Shown: piece by piece, positions 16,722-28,584 of the stretch
How the letters are laid out: each line of letters opens with the position of its first letter
Position numbering within the stretch: the stretch's first letter is position 1
DNA from: Metabacillus malikii
GTDB lineage: Bacteria > Bacillota > Bacilli > Bacillales > Bacillaceae
Length of the DNA stretch: 64,000 nucleotides
Direction: 5' to 3'
Assembly: GCF_030813355.1 (NCBI RefSeq)
Contig: NZ_JAUSUD010000008.1
Span: forward strand, 62,001-126,000
The notes under the pieces: model-generated
Database searches by the model: none
Seen by the model: only the letters and a program-made list of their open reading frames with translations
Told to the model about the DNA's origin: nothing
Translations under genes and position numbers: made by a program

Positions 16722-18755
16722 TTACCCAACATTTGATACTTCTTTGCCTAACTGAAGCTGATGCATTTGATAGTATTTGCCTCTTTGGCTAAGTAGTTGT
16801 TCATGATTTCCTCGCTCTACAATTTCACCATGGTCTAACACTAGTATTTGATCCGCATTGCGTATCGTTGAAAGGCGGTGGGCAATAATAAATGTCGTTC
16901 TGCCTTCCTTCACAATATTCAATGCCCGTTGAATCATTGCTTCTGTCTCGGTATCAATATTTGCTGTCGCTTCATCTAATATTAAAATAGCTGGATCATA
17001 TGCGAGTGCACGGGCAAATGAAATGAGTTGGCGCTCACCAGCTGATAACGTGCTCCCTTTCTCGATTACAGGCTCTTCATACTGTTTTGGCAACTTTTCA
17101 ATAAAACGATTTGCACCAACATCCTTTAGTGCCTTAATGACCTGAGCCTCAGATATTTCTGGATTATCTAAACTTACATTTGATGTTATCGTACCAGAAA
17201 ATAAAAACGGGTCCTGCAAAACAATGCCCATATGTTGCCGAAGGTGCTGCCTCGGAATTTGCGATACATCCTGACCATCAATTGTGATTGTTCCTCTTTC
17301 AATATCGTAATATCTGAATAATAGGTTAATGATTGAGCTTTTCCCTGACCCTGTATGCCCAACTAGAGCGACTGTTTCTCCCTTTTTAGCTTCAAATGTA
17401 ATATTTTTTAATACATCATTGCTGCCATCATAGGAAAATGAAACTTGCTGGAATTGAACATCACCTCGATATCTAGGAATCTCTCCTTCCGCTACCTTTT
17501 CACCCTTTTCATCTAGCAGTTCAAAAACCCGTTCGGAGGCTACACGCGCCTGTTCTAACTGTGCCAACTGATTCACTATATCTGTAACCGGCTGGAACAA
17601 TCTATTTAAATAGTCAACAAACGCATATAGCATACCAATTGATACAATTCCAACTGCATTAATCGATTGTCCTCCAAAATACCAGATTAATACGACAAAT
17701 GTACCGTTACGTAAGATGTTCACTAAATTATGAGATGTTAAGGAGTTTAAACTTAATAATTTATTTTGATAAGTAAAATGCTCCTTATTTAACGTTTCAA
17801 ATTCATTTATCGTTTGTTTCTTACGTTGAAATGCTCTTATAATTGGCATCCCTTGGATTGATTCGTTTATCATTCCATTAATATCACTAATTCTAGTCCG
17901 AATGAGATGATTGTATTTTGACGCAAGCTTTCGATAGATTACAATCCACAATCCGATAATCGGTACTAACAGCAATGTAATCATTGCTAATTTCACATCT
18001 AGAAAGAATAACGCAATGAAGATACCTGTCATATAAATACCACTAGTAAAAAAGGTGGCTAATACTTTTATATAAAGTTCTCTTATTGCTTCGGTATCAT
18101 TTGTGACACGAGAAACAATCTTTCCAGCTGGGCGATTATCAAAGTATTGAATCGGTACCCGTTGAATATGCCCAAATACATCCGTTCTCATTTTTTGAAT
18201 GATCCGATTTGCAGCTTTTTGCAGCATTAGAGTCTTGCCATATTGGAAAAATGCCGCAATGAACAACAACCCTACATAAAGGCTTAACAAGAGAATTATT
18301 GGCTTTATTTCCGGTCCATAAAAGGCAATTAACTCATTTTGATTTAACTTTGTAACTGGATATTTAGCTTCTTCTTTCCCTTTATTCACAATTAACTCAT
18401 GATTGCTAACCGTTCTTTCCCCATCAAATTGTAAGTGTTCATTTGTCACATAATAAACATGCCCAACTTGAATGATTTGTAGTTTTCCATCCCGAACTAC
18501 ATCTTCCTCTGTAACATATGATTCTCGTTTATAATAGCTATCATTATAGGCTACAGATTTATCCGTTGCTTTCTCTACTTCAACCCATGGGCTTTCTACA
18601 CCCATCATATGTTCATCGATTATTTTCTTTGCAATAAATGGCCCAACTAACTCAGCAGCAACTGCAAATGTTAATAGGAAAAGTGCAATAATAATAGTCT
18701 TTTTGTAGAGAAGTGCATATTGAAACAATCGTCTTCCTGTCGTTGTTTTCTTCAA
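16722..18755 (-). CDS. bmrD: BmrD-like heterodimeric multidrug ABC exporter subunit
   Basis: A 677-residue ABC half-transporter with a six-helix membrane domain and a C-terminal ATPase. It has Walker A GHTGSGKSS (about 465), signature LSAGERQLISFARAL and Walker B ILILDEATANIDTETE. A large extracytoplasmic insertion between the first two helices (about 50-145) is characteristic of BmrD/YheH, as is the length (673 in B. subtilis). The start is TTG, immediately after the bmrC stop, with GAGAGGTG upstream. In B. subtilis the BmrC/BmrD dimer exports drugs and is induced by translation-blocking antibiotics. The second unit of the bmrC-bmrD operon. Confidence 0.92.
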   Translation of the reverse strand: MKKTTTGRRLFQYALLYKKTIIIALFLLTFAVAAELVGPFIAKKIIDEHMMGVESPWVEVEKATDKSVAYNDSYYKRESYVTEEDVVRDGKLQIIQVGHVYYVTNEHLQFDGERTVSNHELIVNKGKEEAKYPVTKLNQNELIAFYGPEIKPIILLLSLYVGLLFIAAFFQYGKTLMLQKAANRIIQKMRTDVFGHIQRVPIQYFDNRPAGKIVSRVTNDTEAIRELYIKVLATFFTSGIYMTGIFIALFFLDVKLAMITLLLVPIIGLWIVIYRKLASKYNHLIRTRISDINGMINESIQGMPIIRAFQRKKQTINEFETLNKEHFTYQNKLLSLNSLTSHNLVNILRNGTFVVLIWYFGGQSINAVGIVSIGMLYAFVDYLNRLFQPVTDIVNQLAQLEQARVASERVFELLDEKGEKVAEGEIPRYRGDVQFQQVSFSYDGSNDVLKNITFEAKKGETVALVGHTGSGKSSIINLLFRYYDIERGTITIDGQDVSQIPRQHLRQHMGIVLQDPFLFSGTITSNVSLDNPEISEAQVIKALKDVGANRFIEKLPKQYEEPVIEKGSTLSAGERQLISFARALAYDPAILILDEATANIDTETEAMIQRALNIVKEGRTTFIIAHRLSTIRNADQILVLDHGEIVERGNHEQLLSQRGKYYQMHQLQLGKEVSNVG

Positions 18756-20498
18756 TTAACTCACCTCTCCATATGAATCAGCCTGTTGCCGTTCAAATTG
18801 CTCTTTATACCATTTTCCTTGTTTTAGAAGTTGTTCATGTGTTCCTTCTTCTATGATTTTTCCATCATCCATAACAATAATCCAATCAGCATGTTTTACT
18901 GCTGAAATCCGATGTGCTGCGATAAACGTCGTCTTCCCTTTTCTTTCACGGCGAATGTTTTTAATAATATTCGCTTCTGTTTTTCCGTCGACAGCCGACA
19001 TTGCATCATCCAGCAACAAAATCTCTGGGTCTTTTATTAGAGCTCTTGCTATTGATATCCGCTGCTTTTGACCACCTGATAAAGCAACACCTTTTTCTCC
19101 GACAAGTGTATCTAAACCTTTGGGTAGCATTGTCAAATCAAAGGATGCATACTCAAGTGATTTGAGGATTTCCTCCTCACTCACCTCTTCTTTACCAAAT
19201 TTCAAATTTTCCCGAATCGTTCTTGAGAACAATATTTGCTCTTGTGGAACATAACCAACCCAATGATGGACATCGTCAATCTTAATCGATTCCAATGGCA
19301 CATCAGATATTTTTAGTTCCCCTTCACCTAGAGGATATTCTCTTAGCAATTGCTTTAACAATGTTGTTTTACCGCTACCTGTCTTTCCAACAATCCCTAT
19401 TGTTTTACCTCTATTTACGTGTAAAGTGATATGATTGAGATTATCTACAGAAGAAGATGGGTAACGAAAAGAGACATTATTAAAATCAATCGATTCTGCA
19501 ACATTTACATTCTGAGGCTGAACAACATCCTTTACATCAGGATCATATGAGAGCACTTCATTTACGCGGTCTAATGAGGCGTTACCACGTTGCAAAATAT
19601 TGATTAACTCACCAACAGCGAACATCGGCCAAATCAGCATTCCTAAGTAAATATTAAAACTTACTAATTCACCTAATGTGATAACTTGGTGAAACACTAG
19701 ATAGGCACCATAGCCAAGTCCAATTACATAGCTTAACCCGACAAGTATTTTAATTGTTGGTTCAAATAAGGCATCAATCTTTGCTACTTCAATATTCTTT
19801 TCATATACATCCTCTGTCATTTCGTGAAATCTCTTCTCATCAGCCTTCTCCTGAACATATGCACGAATAACTCGAACGCCAGCGATTGATTCAAGGACAT
19901 TGTCATTTAAATCACCAAATGCATCCTGAGCCTTCATAAATCGGTTATGAATCAGTTTTCCAAAATGGTTGATTGCAATCGCCATTATTGGTAAAGGTAG
20001 AAGTGCTGCAAGAGTTAATTGCCAACTAATTGATATGCTCATAACCAATATAAGAATAACCATAAATATCGTTGAATCGATCAACGTTAAAATGCCAAAT
20101 CCAGCAGTTAACGATATTGCTTTAAGGTCGTTCGTAGCTCTAGCCATTAAGTCACCTGTACGATTCTTTTCATAAAAACTAGGGGTCATCGCTAGCAAAT
20201 GCTTCATAAAACGTTTCCTTAAAATTCTTTCAATTAAGTGAGCACCACCAAATAGCTGGTACATCCACACATAAGTTATCGCATAACTTAGAAAAATAAG
20301 CGTGCAAAAAAACACGATTAGTTGCACAAGCCGCTCAATAGTCATTTGCCCAAATTGTATATCATCAATTGCAAAGCCAATAATTTTTGGCGGAATAACA
20401 TCTAACACACTGACAATAATTAAAAGCGTTATTGCGACAGCATAGCGTTTCCAGTACTTTTTAAAAAACCAACTCAATTTATTAAAAATTGTAAACAT
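18756..20498 (-). CDS. bmrC: BmrC-like heterodimeric multidrug ABC exporter subunit
   Basis: A 580-residue ABC half-transporter. It has six membrane helices (1-310) and an ATPase domain with Walker A GKTGSGKTT, signature LSGGQKQRISIARAL and Walker B ILLLDDAMSAVD. The Walker B region ends in Asp where a catalytic Glu is usual, consistent with the degenerate site of BmrC in the heterodimer. The ATG at 20498 has AAGGGATG about 8 nt upstream. It is first in the operon and follows a leader peptide and terminator, so expression is probably set by attenuation. Confidence 0.92.
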   Translation of the reverse strand: MFTIFNKLSWFFKKYWKRYAVAITLLIIVSVLDVIPPKIIGFAIDDIQFGQMTIERLVQLIVFFCTLIFLSYAITYVWMYQLFGGAHLIERILRKRFMKHLLAMTPSFYEKNRTGDLMARATNDLKAISLTAGFGILTLIDSTIFMVILILVMSISISWQLTLAALLPLPIMAIAINHFGKLIHNRFMKAQDAFGDLNDNVLESIAGVRVIRAYVQEKADEKRFHEMTEDVYEKNIEVAKIDALFEPTIKILVGLSYVIGLGYGAYLVFHQVITLGELVSFNIYLGMLIWPMFAVGELINILQRGNASLDRVNEVLSYDPDVKDVVQPQNVNVAESIDFNNVSFRYPSSSVDNLNHITLHVNRGKTIGIVGKTGSGKTTLLKQLLREYPLGEGELKISDVPLESIKIDDVHHWVGYVPQEQILFSRTIRENLKFGKEEVSEEEILKSLEYASFDLTMLPKGLDTLVGEKGVALSGGQKQRISIARALIKDPEILLLDDAMSAVDGKTEANIIKNIRRERKGKTTFIAAHRISAVKHADWIIVMDDGKIIEEGTHEQLLKQGKWYKEQFERQQADSYGEVS

Positions 20499-20652
20499 CA
20501 AATCATCCCTTCTCTGGATTTCATTTCAATTCAAAGCATTGTTAGCCACCCTTCATCCAATCCAAATCAATACGTATCATCACCATTAGTTCCATTCTGA
20601 AACATCCTTTCAAATTTGTTATTTATATAAACGAGCAAAGCTCGGAATACAC

Positions 20653-20690
20653 AAAAGGACACCAATGCGTAAGTGCATGGTGTCCCTTTT
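20653..20690 (-). terminator. Attenuator terminator upstream of bmrC
   Basis: GCATGGTGTCCCTTTT (20675-20690) pairs with AAAAGGACACCAATGC (20653-20668), apart from small bulges. On the minus strand it gives a long GC-rich stem ending in TTTT. It lies between a translated leader ORF and bmrC. Another small hairpin (GTTAC/GTAAC within 20705-20735) precedes it and may take part in switching. Confidence 0.8.
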
Positions 20691-20780
20691 AATCGACATA
20701 AATATACGCACGTTACTTTATGTAACCTGCGCTAATTTAAAGACATTTATAGCAATGTTAAGACAAATAAGCATTTAATC

Positions 20781-20849
20781 TTAAATGTTATAACGGCGGG
20801 TTACTTTATATGAAATTATATCTTTTTGGCTCATCATAATATGTTTCAT
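20781..20849 (-). CDS. Leader peptide of the bmrCD operon (attenuator)
   Basis: A 22-codon ORF whose product begins MKHIMMSQKD and ends VTRRYNI. It has an excellent GGAGGG site 7 nt upstream and a TTGACA-18-TAAAAT promoter. It is followed about 90 nt later by a strong terminator and then bmrC. B. subtilis has an analogous translated leader, BmrB, through which antibiotic-stalled ribosomes prevent termination. This peptide is much shorter than the B. subtilis one (about 54 residues), so the function by analogy is an inference. The RNA around the last codons and the hairpin at 20705-20735 would be the switch. Confidence 0.7.
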   Translation of the reverse strand: MKHIMMSQKDIISYKVTRRYNI

Positions 20850-20886
20850 TTTATAACCCTCCATTTCTGTAAAATATTTCTTTTCT

Positions 20887-20916
20887 ATTTTATGTTTTTC
20901 CATTTATTGTTGTCAA
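20887..20916 (-). promoter_or_regulatory. Promoter of the bmr leader and operon
   Basis: TTGACA (20911-20916) and TAAAAT (20887-20892), spaced by 18 bp on the minus strand, lie about 38 nt before the leader start. A strong housekeeping promoter fits constitutive transcription controlled by attenuation. Confidence 0.75.
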
Positions 20917-21082
20917 TAAGTTTTTCACACCTTCATTCATTACTCTACACATTTCAGGGTTATTAATTAGAATTTTTAATATGCTAATAAAGTTATATAT
21001 TCAAATAATTATTGGAAATTATCAATTTTTCCTTCATATTCAGAAAAAAGTATTATAATAGAATAATGAAGGAGGTTGTCTG

Positions 21083-22576
21083 ATGTCACATATTAACAGA
21101 CAAAAAATTGTTTCAAGCGTTCCTCAAACAGGATTCTTTGGACATCCAAAGGGACTTTTCACTTTATTCTTTACAGAATTCTGGGAACGTTTTTCATACT
21201 ATGGAATGAGAGCAATACTTTTATATTATATGTATTATTCCGTTACTAACGGGGGTCTCGGCTTAGAGAAAAGCACTGCTCTGGCGATTATGTCAATATA
21301 CGGATCATTAGTATATATGTCAGGCATTATCGGCGGCTGGCTTGCCGATAGAATATTAGGAACATCAAAAGCAGTATTTTATGGTGGAGTCCTAATTATG
21401 CTTGGTCATATCGCTCTAGCGATCCCCGGTAATACATCATTATTTTTCATCTCGATGATTCTCATTGTCCTTGGTACCGGACTGTTAAAACCAAATGTAT
21501 CTAGTATTGTTGGTGAAATTTACAGTGAAGAGGACAATCGTCGTGATTCAGGTTTCAGCATATTCTATATGGGTATCAACCTTGGCGGATTTATTGCTCC
21601 ATTGATTGTTGGTGAAGTTGGGTTAAAGCATGACTTCCATTTAGGATTTTCAATAGCAGCAGTAGGGATGTTTATCGGTCTGCTTGTCTTTTTGTTCACA
21701 CGAAAGAAAAATCTTGGGCTTGCTGGAAATATTGTTGCAAATCCTTTATCAAATGTTGAGAAGAAAAAGACGTTGAAGTTTATCTCTTTAAGTATCGCAA
21801 TCATTTTAATCTTAATCGCGATTACACTCCCGTTAGGTCTTCTTACATTTAAGACATTTACTGCATTCATCGGAGTGCTCGGATTATTAATTCCAACGAT
21901 ATATTTTATCGTGATGTATCGTAGTCCTGATACAACAGCAATTGAACGGTCTAGAATTATCGCATACATCCCTTTATTCATTGCATCCGTTATGTTTTGG
22001 TCAATTCAGGAACAAGGTGCAACCATATTGGCTAATTATGCTGATACACGAACAGATTTGGAATTTTTAGGCTTAACGATTTCTCCAGCTTGGTTTCAAT
22101 CGTTAAATCCTCTGTTCATTATTCTTTTAGCACCGGTATTTGCATGGTTATGGGTGAAACTTGGCAACAGACAACCGTCGATCCCGAAGAAATTTTCATT
22201 AGGTTTATTATTTGCAGGTATTTCATTTATCGTCATATTACTTCCTGCATATTTTGGCGGAGAAAATTCACTTGTAAATCCATTATGGCTCGTACTTAGC
22301 TATTTCATTGTCGTAATCGGAGAGCTTTGTCTCTCACCTGTAGGTTTATCAGCAACTACGAAGCTTGCTCCTGCGGCGTTCTCAGCACAAACAATGAGCC
22401 TATGGTTTTTATCTAATGCTGCCGCACAAGCAATTAATGCACAAATCGTAAAATTTTATACACCAGAAACTGAAATGGTATATTTCGGCACAATTGGCGG
22501 TATTGCTATCTTATTAAGTATTATTCTGTTTTTATTATCATCAAAGATACAATCGTTTATGAAAGGCATTAAATAA
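21083..22576 (+). CDS. dtpT: POT/PTR-family di- and tripeptide:proton symporter
   Basis: A 497-residue proton-coupled oligopeptide transporter with about 14 hydrophobic segments. The POT signature is clear in TEFWERFSYYGMRAILLYY near the N-terminus (ExxER-type motif). The second family motif includes FSIFYMGINLGGFIAPLIVG. The length and order match DtpT of lactic acid bacteria and bacilli. The ATG has a full AAGGAGG site. It is a stand-alone gene and a long hairpin follows its stop. Confidence 0.92.
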   Translation: MSHINRQKIVSSVPQTGFFGHPKGLFTLFFTEFWERFSYYGMRAILLYYMYYSVTNGGLGLEKSTALAIMSIYGSLVYMSGIIGGWLADRILGTSKAVFYGGVLIMLGHIALAIPGNTSLFFISMILIVLGTGLLKPNVSSIVGEIYSEEDNRRDSGFSIFYMGINLGGFIAPLIVGEVGLKHDFHLGFSIAAVGMFIGLLVFLFTRKKNLGLAGNIVANPLSNVEKKKTLKFISLSIAIILILIAITLPLGLLTFKTFTAFIGVLGLLIPTIYFIVMYRSPDTTAIERSRIIAYIPLFIASVMFWSIQEQGATILANYADTRTDLEFLGLTISPAWFQSLNPLFIILLAPVFAWLWVKLGNRQPSIPKKFSLGLLFAGISFIVILLPAYFGGENSLVNPLWLVLSYFIVVIGELCLSPVGLSATTKLAPAAFSAQTMSLWFLSNAAAQAINAQIVKFYTPETEMVYFGTIGGIAILLSIILFLLSSKIQSFMKGIK

Positions 22577-24738
<2,162 letters not shown>

Positions 24739-24762
24739 TTAACCTTCCCTATACAAGATAAT

Positions 24763-24801
24763 GAAAAGAGGATTCCCTTATATAAAGGTAATTCCTCTTT
24801 T
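24763..24801 (+). terminator. Terminator of gdhA
   Basis: GAAAAGAGGATTCCCTTA (24763-24780) pairs with TAAAGGTAATTCCTCTTTT (24783-24801), with one small bulge, followed by T-rich sequence. Confidence 0.85.
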
Positions 24802-25083
24802 CATTTTGTTCCTTTAATATGTTTACATGTATGTATAGTATCTTTTGCTTCATATAATAAAGTGATTATCTGCTTCTCTACTTTTGTTCTTCTATATACT
24901 CGGTGTTACTCCCACACTTTTAATTGTTTCCTTCGATACTCCTCTCAGCAAAAAGCTATTTACCGATCAGGATTCGGTCATTTGAGCCGTTACATGATTA
25001 TAAACTCTCATGTCCTTACATGTCACTTTTCCCTACAATCTATTGCCTATATAGAGGGAGAAATTAAAAGATTCAAACAAAAA

Positions 25084-25168
25084 AAGGGTCAGACTACTCT
25101 TTCACAATATAGATTAAACCTAAGCATCCAATCTATATATTAGTAATTAAAAGAGAAGTAAGACCCTT
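25084..25168. repeat. Dispersed double-stem palindromic element, copy 1
   Basis: An outer inverted repeat, AAGGGTCAGACTACTCTT (25084-25101) against AAGAGAAGTAAGACCCTT (25151-25168), encloses an inner one, ATATAGATT (25107-25115) against AATCTATAT (25130-25138). The same outer GTCAGAC and inner TATAGATTA stems occur at 35126-35205. It probably terminates the nucleoside transporter transcript (minus strand). The remainder of 24802-25212 has no supported gene; a 93-codon frame there has no family features. Confidence 0.7.
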
Positions 25169-25212
25169 GAATCTTACTTTATTTTTTTAATCATTTTTAT
25201 CGACGTGTTATG

Positions 25213-26424
25213 TTATAAAAACATTCCAGCTATTGCAGCATTTAAGAGTGAAGCTAACGTACCAGCAGCAACAGCACGTAAACCCATTCTTGCAATATCA
25301 GAACGGCGGTTAGGTGCTAAGCTACCTAAACCTCCTAATAAGATTGCCATTGAGCTTAGATTCGCAAACCCACATAATGCAAAACTAACAACAATAACAG
25401 TTTTTTCAGATAACTCACCAATTTCAGGAGCAAATGCAGAATAGGCTACAAATTCATTCAGTACTAGCTTTTGTCCAATATAACTTCCTGCAGTAACTGC
25501 TTCAGACCACGGGACTCCAACTGCAAAAGCGAGCGGTGAGAAAATAACCCCTAATATTCCTTCAAGTGTTAACGATCCATATCCAAAAATACCACCAATA
25601 AGTCCTAAAATACCGTTTATTAAAGCAATCAAGGCAATGAATGCTAATAGCATTGCAGCTACATTCAATGCTAACTTTAATCCATCACTAGCACCACGTG
25701 CTGCAGCATCAATGACATTTGTAGATTCTGTATCTTTTGCCATCTCAAACTCAGCGATATTAGCCTTTTCTGTTTCAGGCATCACAAGCTTTGCCATGAC
25801 TAATCCTGCAGGCGCAGCCATGAAGCTTGCTGCAAGTAAGTATTCTAGCGGAACTCCAAGCAGGGCGTAACCCGCTAGAACAGAACCAGCTACAGATGCT
25901 AGACCACCAGTCATGACAGCGAATAACTCTGAGTTTGTCATATTTTTCAAATAAGGTCGAATAACTAAAGGTGCCTCTGTTTGGCCAACAAATATATTAG
26001 CAGCAGCTGACATTGATTCTGTCTTTGATGTTCCTAATAGTTTTGATAATCCACCACCAATAATTCGGATAAACCACTGCATTATACCAAGGTAATATAA
26101 TATCGATATTAAAGAAGAGAAGAAAATAATAATTGTTAACACATGGAATGCAAAGATTGTTCCAAATTCCCCACCAGTTCCTAAAGGGCCAAACAAAAAG
26201 GATATCCCTGCATTTGCATAACTAATCACATTTTGCACGACTTTAGTAAACCATTCAAGCGCACTTCTACCCGCTTCCCACTTCAATACAATAAACGCAA
26301 AAATTAATTGAATTGCTAACCCGCCAAGGATGGTACGATACTGGATTGATTTTTTATTATTCGATAAAAGTAGGCCAAGTAGCAAAACGATTATCATACC
26401 AAAAATGCCCCATAATAAATTCAT
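25213..26424 (-). CDS. nupC: CNT-family concentrative nucleoside transporter (NupC-like)
   Basis: A 403-residue membrane protein of the NupC/CNT family, which imports nucleosides with protons or sodium. Recognisable segments are [13 protein letters not shown] (the family's nucleoside-binding G-Q-T-E-A motif), [16 protein letters not shown] and [24 protein letters not shown]. About 9-10 hydrophobic helices are seen. It is a single-gene unit ending just before a double-stem palindrome. The closest B. subtilis paralogue (NupC, NupG/PupG or YutK) cannot be decided by eye, so the symbol is used in the family sense. Confidence 0.88.
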   Translation of the reverse strand: MNLLWGIFGMIIVLLLGLLLSNNKKSIQYRTILGGLAIQLIFAFIVLKWEAGRSALEWFTKVVQNVISYANAGISFLFGPLGTGGEFGTIFAFHVLTIIIFFSSLISILYYLGIMQWFIRIIGGGLSKLLGTSKTESMSAAANIFVGQTEAPLVIRPYLKNMTNSELFAVMTGGLASVAGSVLAGYALLGVPLEYLLAASFMAAPAGLVMAKLVMPETEKANIAEFEMAKDTESTNVIDAAARGASDGLKLALNVAAMLLAFIALIALINGILGLIGGIFGYGSLTLEGILGVIFSPLAFAVGVPWSEAVTAGSYIGQKLVLNEFVAYSAFAPEIGELSEKTVIVVSFALCGFANLSSMAILLGGLGSLAPNRRSDIARMGLRAVAAGTLASLLNAAIAGMFL

Positions 26425-26794
26425 TTCATCACCCCGTCATTTTTATTTTATTACCCTGTTAAATAGTATAGTAATACCTAATAAGACAACATTTTCAATC
26501 GTAACAAAGCAATTCTGTTCTGTAAATGAACCAATTTGATTAATTAATTCCTAATTATTATTAACATAAGGCGTGTTGTCATTCATATTGTATAAAATTC
26601 CTTAAATAATATAAGCATCTCTTGAAATAACTGTATTTTGGACTATCTATGTTATAGCTAATTGGGGCTAATTGCTGATAATAATTAAAATTTATAACTT
26701 GTTCAATTGTTCAAGTTTCAATAATATATCAACCTAGAAAAAAAGATTTGTTATACTCATAAAAGAAGTATTTACCATAAATGAGGTGAATGAA
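26425..26794. promoter_or_regulatory. Divergent intergenic region, nucleoside transporter and bceR-like gene
   Basis: Contains an inverted repeat AACTTG (26696-26701) and CAAGTT (26712-26717) with TTGTTCAA occurring twice in tandem, a possible operator. TATACT (26752-26757) is a plausible -10 for the regulator, without a good -35. No gene is seen. Confidence 0.35.
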
Positions 26795-27484
26795 TTGTTT
26801 AAATTGCTCATAATTGAAGATGATACAACTCTATTTAATGAAGTAAAGGAACGATTGATAGATTGGTCCTATGACGTATATGGAATTTCTCACTTTGAAA
26901 ATGTACTTGAAGAGTTTACAGCGATAAAACCTGATTTAGTCATCATTGATATTCAGTTACCTAAATATGATGGGTTCCATTGGTGTCGGATGATTCGCAC
27001 TTATTCTAAGGTTCCGATTATCTTTTTGTCCTCAAGAGACCATCCAACCGATATGGTGATGTCTATGCAATTAGGGGCTGATGATTTTGTCCAAAAGCCT
27101 TTCCATTTCGATGTCCTAATTGCAAAAATCCAGGCAATCTTGCGTCGTGTTTATGATTACAATCATGAAGCCATTTCAATTAAAACATGGTCTGGAGCAA
27201 CCGTAGACTTTGAGAGAAATACTGTAACAAACAATGTTGGCTCTATTGAACTTACCAAAAACGAAACACTCATTTTAAAACAACTAATTGAAGGGAAAAA
27301 TACGATTGTTAGCCGCGAAGCGTTAATAAAGTCACTGTGGGACGATGAACGCTTTGTCAGTGATAATACGTTAACTGTTAATGTAAATCGACTTCGAAAA
27401 AGATTAGATGAGTTAGGTCTTGGCAAATATATTGAAACTAAGGTAGGACAAGGATATATGGCGAGGGAAGCAAAAAACCTATGA
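26795..27484 (+). CDS. bceR: BceR-like response regulator (OmpR family)
   Basis: A 229-residue response regulator with a receiver domain (1-120) and an OmpR-type winged helix (about 130-225). IEDD and the phospho-acceptor Asp in VIIDIQLP are present, with KPF of the receiver. MFKLLIIEDD and the FLSSRDHPTDMVMSMQLGADDF segment strongly resemble B. subtilis BceR. I choose TTG 26795 because GAGGTG lies 6 nt upstream; an in-frame GTG at 26786 is part of that site. It overlaps the kinase gene by 4 bp. It would activate the ABC transporter genes downstream on sensing antimicrobial peptides. Confidence 0.9.
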   Translation: MFKLLIIEDDTTLFNEVKERLIDWSYDVYGISHFENVLEEFTAIKPDLVIIDIQLPKYDGFHWCRMIRTYSKVPIIFLSSRDHPTDMVMSMQLGADDFVQKPFHFDVLIAKIQAILRRVYDYNHEAISIKTWSGATVDFERNTVTNNVGSIELTKNETLILKQLIEGKNTIVSREALIKSLWDDERFVSDNTLTVNVNRLRKRLDELGLGKYIETKVGQGYMAREAKNL

Positions 27485-28482
27485 TTGCTAATTACATAAT
27501 TGAAAGAAGAAGCTGGATTTTTCTTTTTTTAACACAGCAACTAATTATATTAATAATCGGATATCTCGATTCATCAATTCCTTTCACATCAATGCTCTAT
27601 ATTACATTTTTAACCTCGGTTATATTTGTGTTATTTTTTACTTTTCGTTATATAAAAGAAACGAAGTTCTACTCAAAGCTACATGAATGGGACAACAGTT
27701 TAGATTTAAAGGAAATAACTCTTGCTAATTCCCCCTTCGAGAAAATAGTCATCGAGCAATTTGAAAGCCAAACAGAGCAACTAAAACGAATCGCAACTAA
27801 AAATCAACTAGAACTAAATCAGGAAAAAGATGAATTAATGGCTTGGATACATGAGGTAAAAACTCCATTGACTGCTATGCACTTAATGATTGAACGACTT
27901 GAGGAGGGACCTTTAAAGTCACAAATAGTGTATGAATGGCTTCGAATCCATCTCTTATTAGACCAACAACTACATCAGAAACGTGCCTCCTTTATTGAAA
28001 ATGATATGTACTTAGAAACTGTGAATGTAAAAAAAGTGATTTACCAAGAAATCAAAACATTACAATCGTGGTGCATTCAGAAGGGAATTGGCTTTGAGGT
28101 TAATCTTGAAAGAGAATCAGCCTTAACGGATGAGAAATGGTTAGCCTTCATCGTTCGTCAATTACTTACAAATGCTATTAAATATAGTCATAACTCTGAT
28201 ATAAACATAAGTAGCTATGAAATTGATGGACGAACAGTATTAGCTTTCACTGATTATGGGCGTGGTATTAGTCCGCAAGATATACCTAGAATTTTTGAAC
28301 GGGGCTTTACTTCAACTACCTTTACAGATAATGCTTCAACAGGTATGGGACTTTATTTAACAAAAAAGATTGCTACTGCGTTAATGATAAAAATTGAGGT
28401 TACGTCGAACATTAATTTAGGAACTACCTTCACTTTAACGTTCCCTAAACGCAATGACTTTGTTGATATCATGAGCATGTGA
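27481..28482 (+). CDS. bceS: BceS-like intramembrane-sensing histidine kinase
   Basis: A 333-residue kinase with two N-terminal helices (about 12-55) and almost no extracellular loop, the hallmark of intramembrane-sensing (BceS-type) kinases. These take their signal from the partner ABC transporter. The DHp box is MAWIHEVKTPLTAMHLMIERL, with the phospho-His near residue 125. The ATPase domain shows QLLTNAIKYS (N box), DYGRGI (G1) and STGMGLYL (G2). It overlaps bceR by 4 bp. The stop codon itself lies within a BceR-type binding site. Confidence 0.9.
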   Translation: MIANYIIERRSWIFLFLTQQLIILIIGYLDSSIPFTSMLYITFLTSVIFVLFFTFRYIKETKFYSKLHEWDNSLDLKEITLANSPFEKIVIEQFESQTEQLKRIATKNQLELNQEKDELMAWIHEVKTPLTAMHLMIERLEEGPLKSQIVYEWLRIHLLLDQQLHQKRASFIENDMYLETVNVKKVIYQEIKTLQSWCIQKGIGFEVNLERESALTDEKWLAFIVRQLLTNAIKYSHNSDINISSYEIDGRTVLAFTDYGRGISPQDIPRIFERGFTSTTFTDNASTGMGLYLTKKIATALMIKIEVTSNINLGTTFTLTFPKRNDFVDIMSM

Positions 28483-28493
28483 CAAAAATGTCA
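28480..28493 (+). promoter_or_regulatory. BceR-type binding site upstream of the ABC transporter
   Basis: TGACA-AAAA-TGTCA is a perfect inverted repeat of the TNACA-N4-TGTNA kind recognised by BceR-like regulators. It starts with the bceS stop codon, about 90 bp before the ATPase start. A TATAAT -10 (28548-28553) follows with a poor -35, as expected for an activator-dependent promoter. Confidence 0.75.
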
Positions 28494-28584
28494 TATGCTT
28501 TTCTCTATTGTTCGGATAATGAAAGGAATTAGATATCAATACCCTTTTATAATAAGAGTATCAAAGACAAGGGAGATAAAACTT

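Noticed and set aside
24862-25143. 93-codon plus-strand frame between gdhA and the nucleoside transporter
   Set aside because: No ribosome binding site and atypical composition, and it runs into the double-stem palindromic element; it is not a credible gene.
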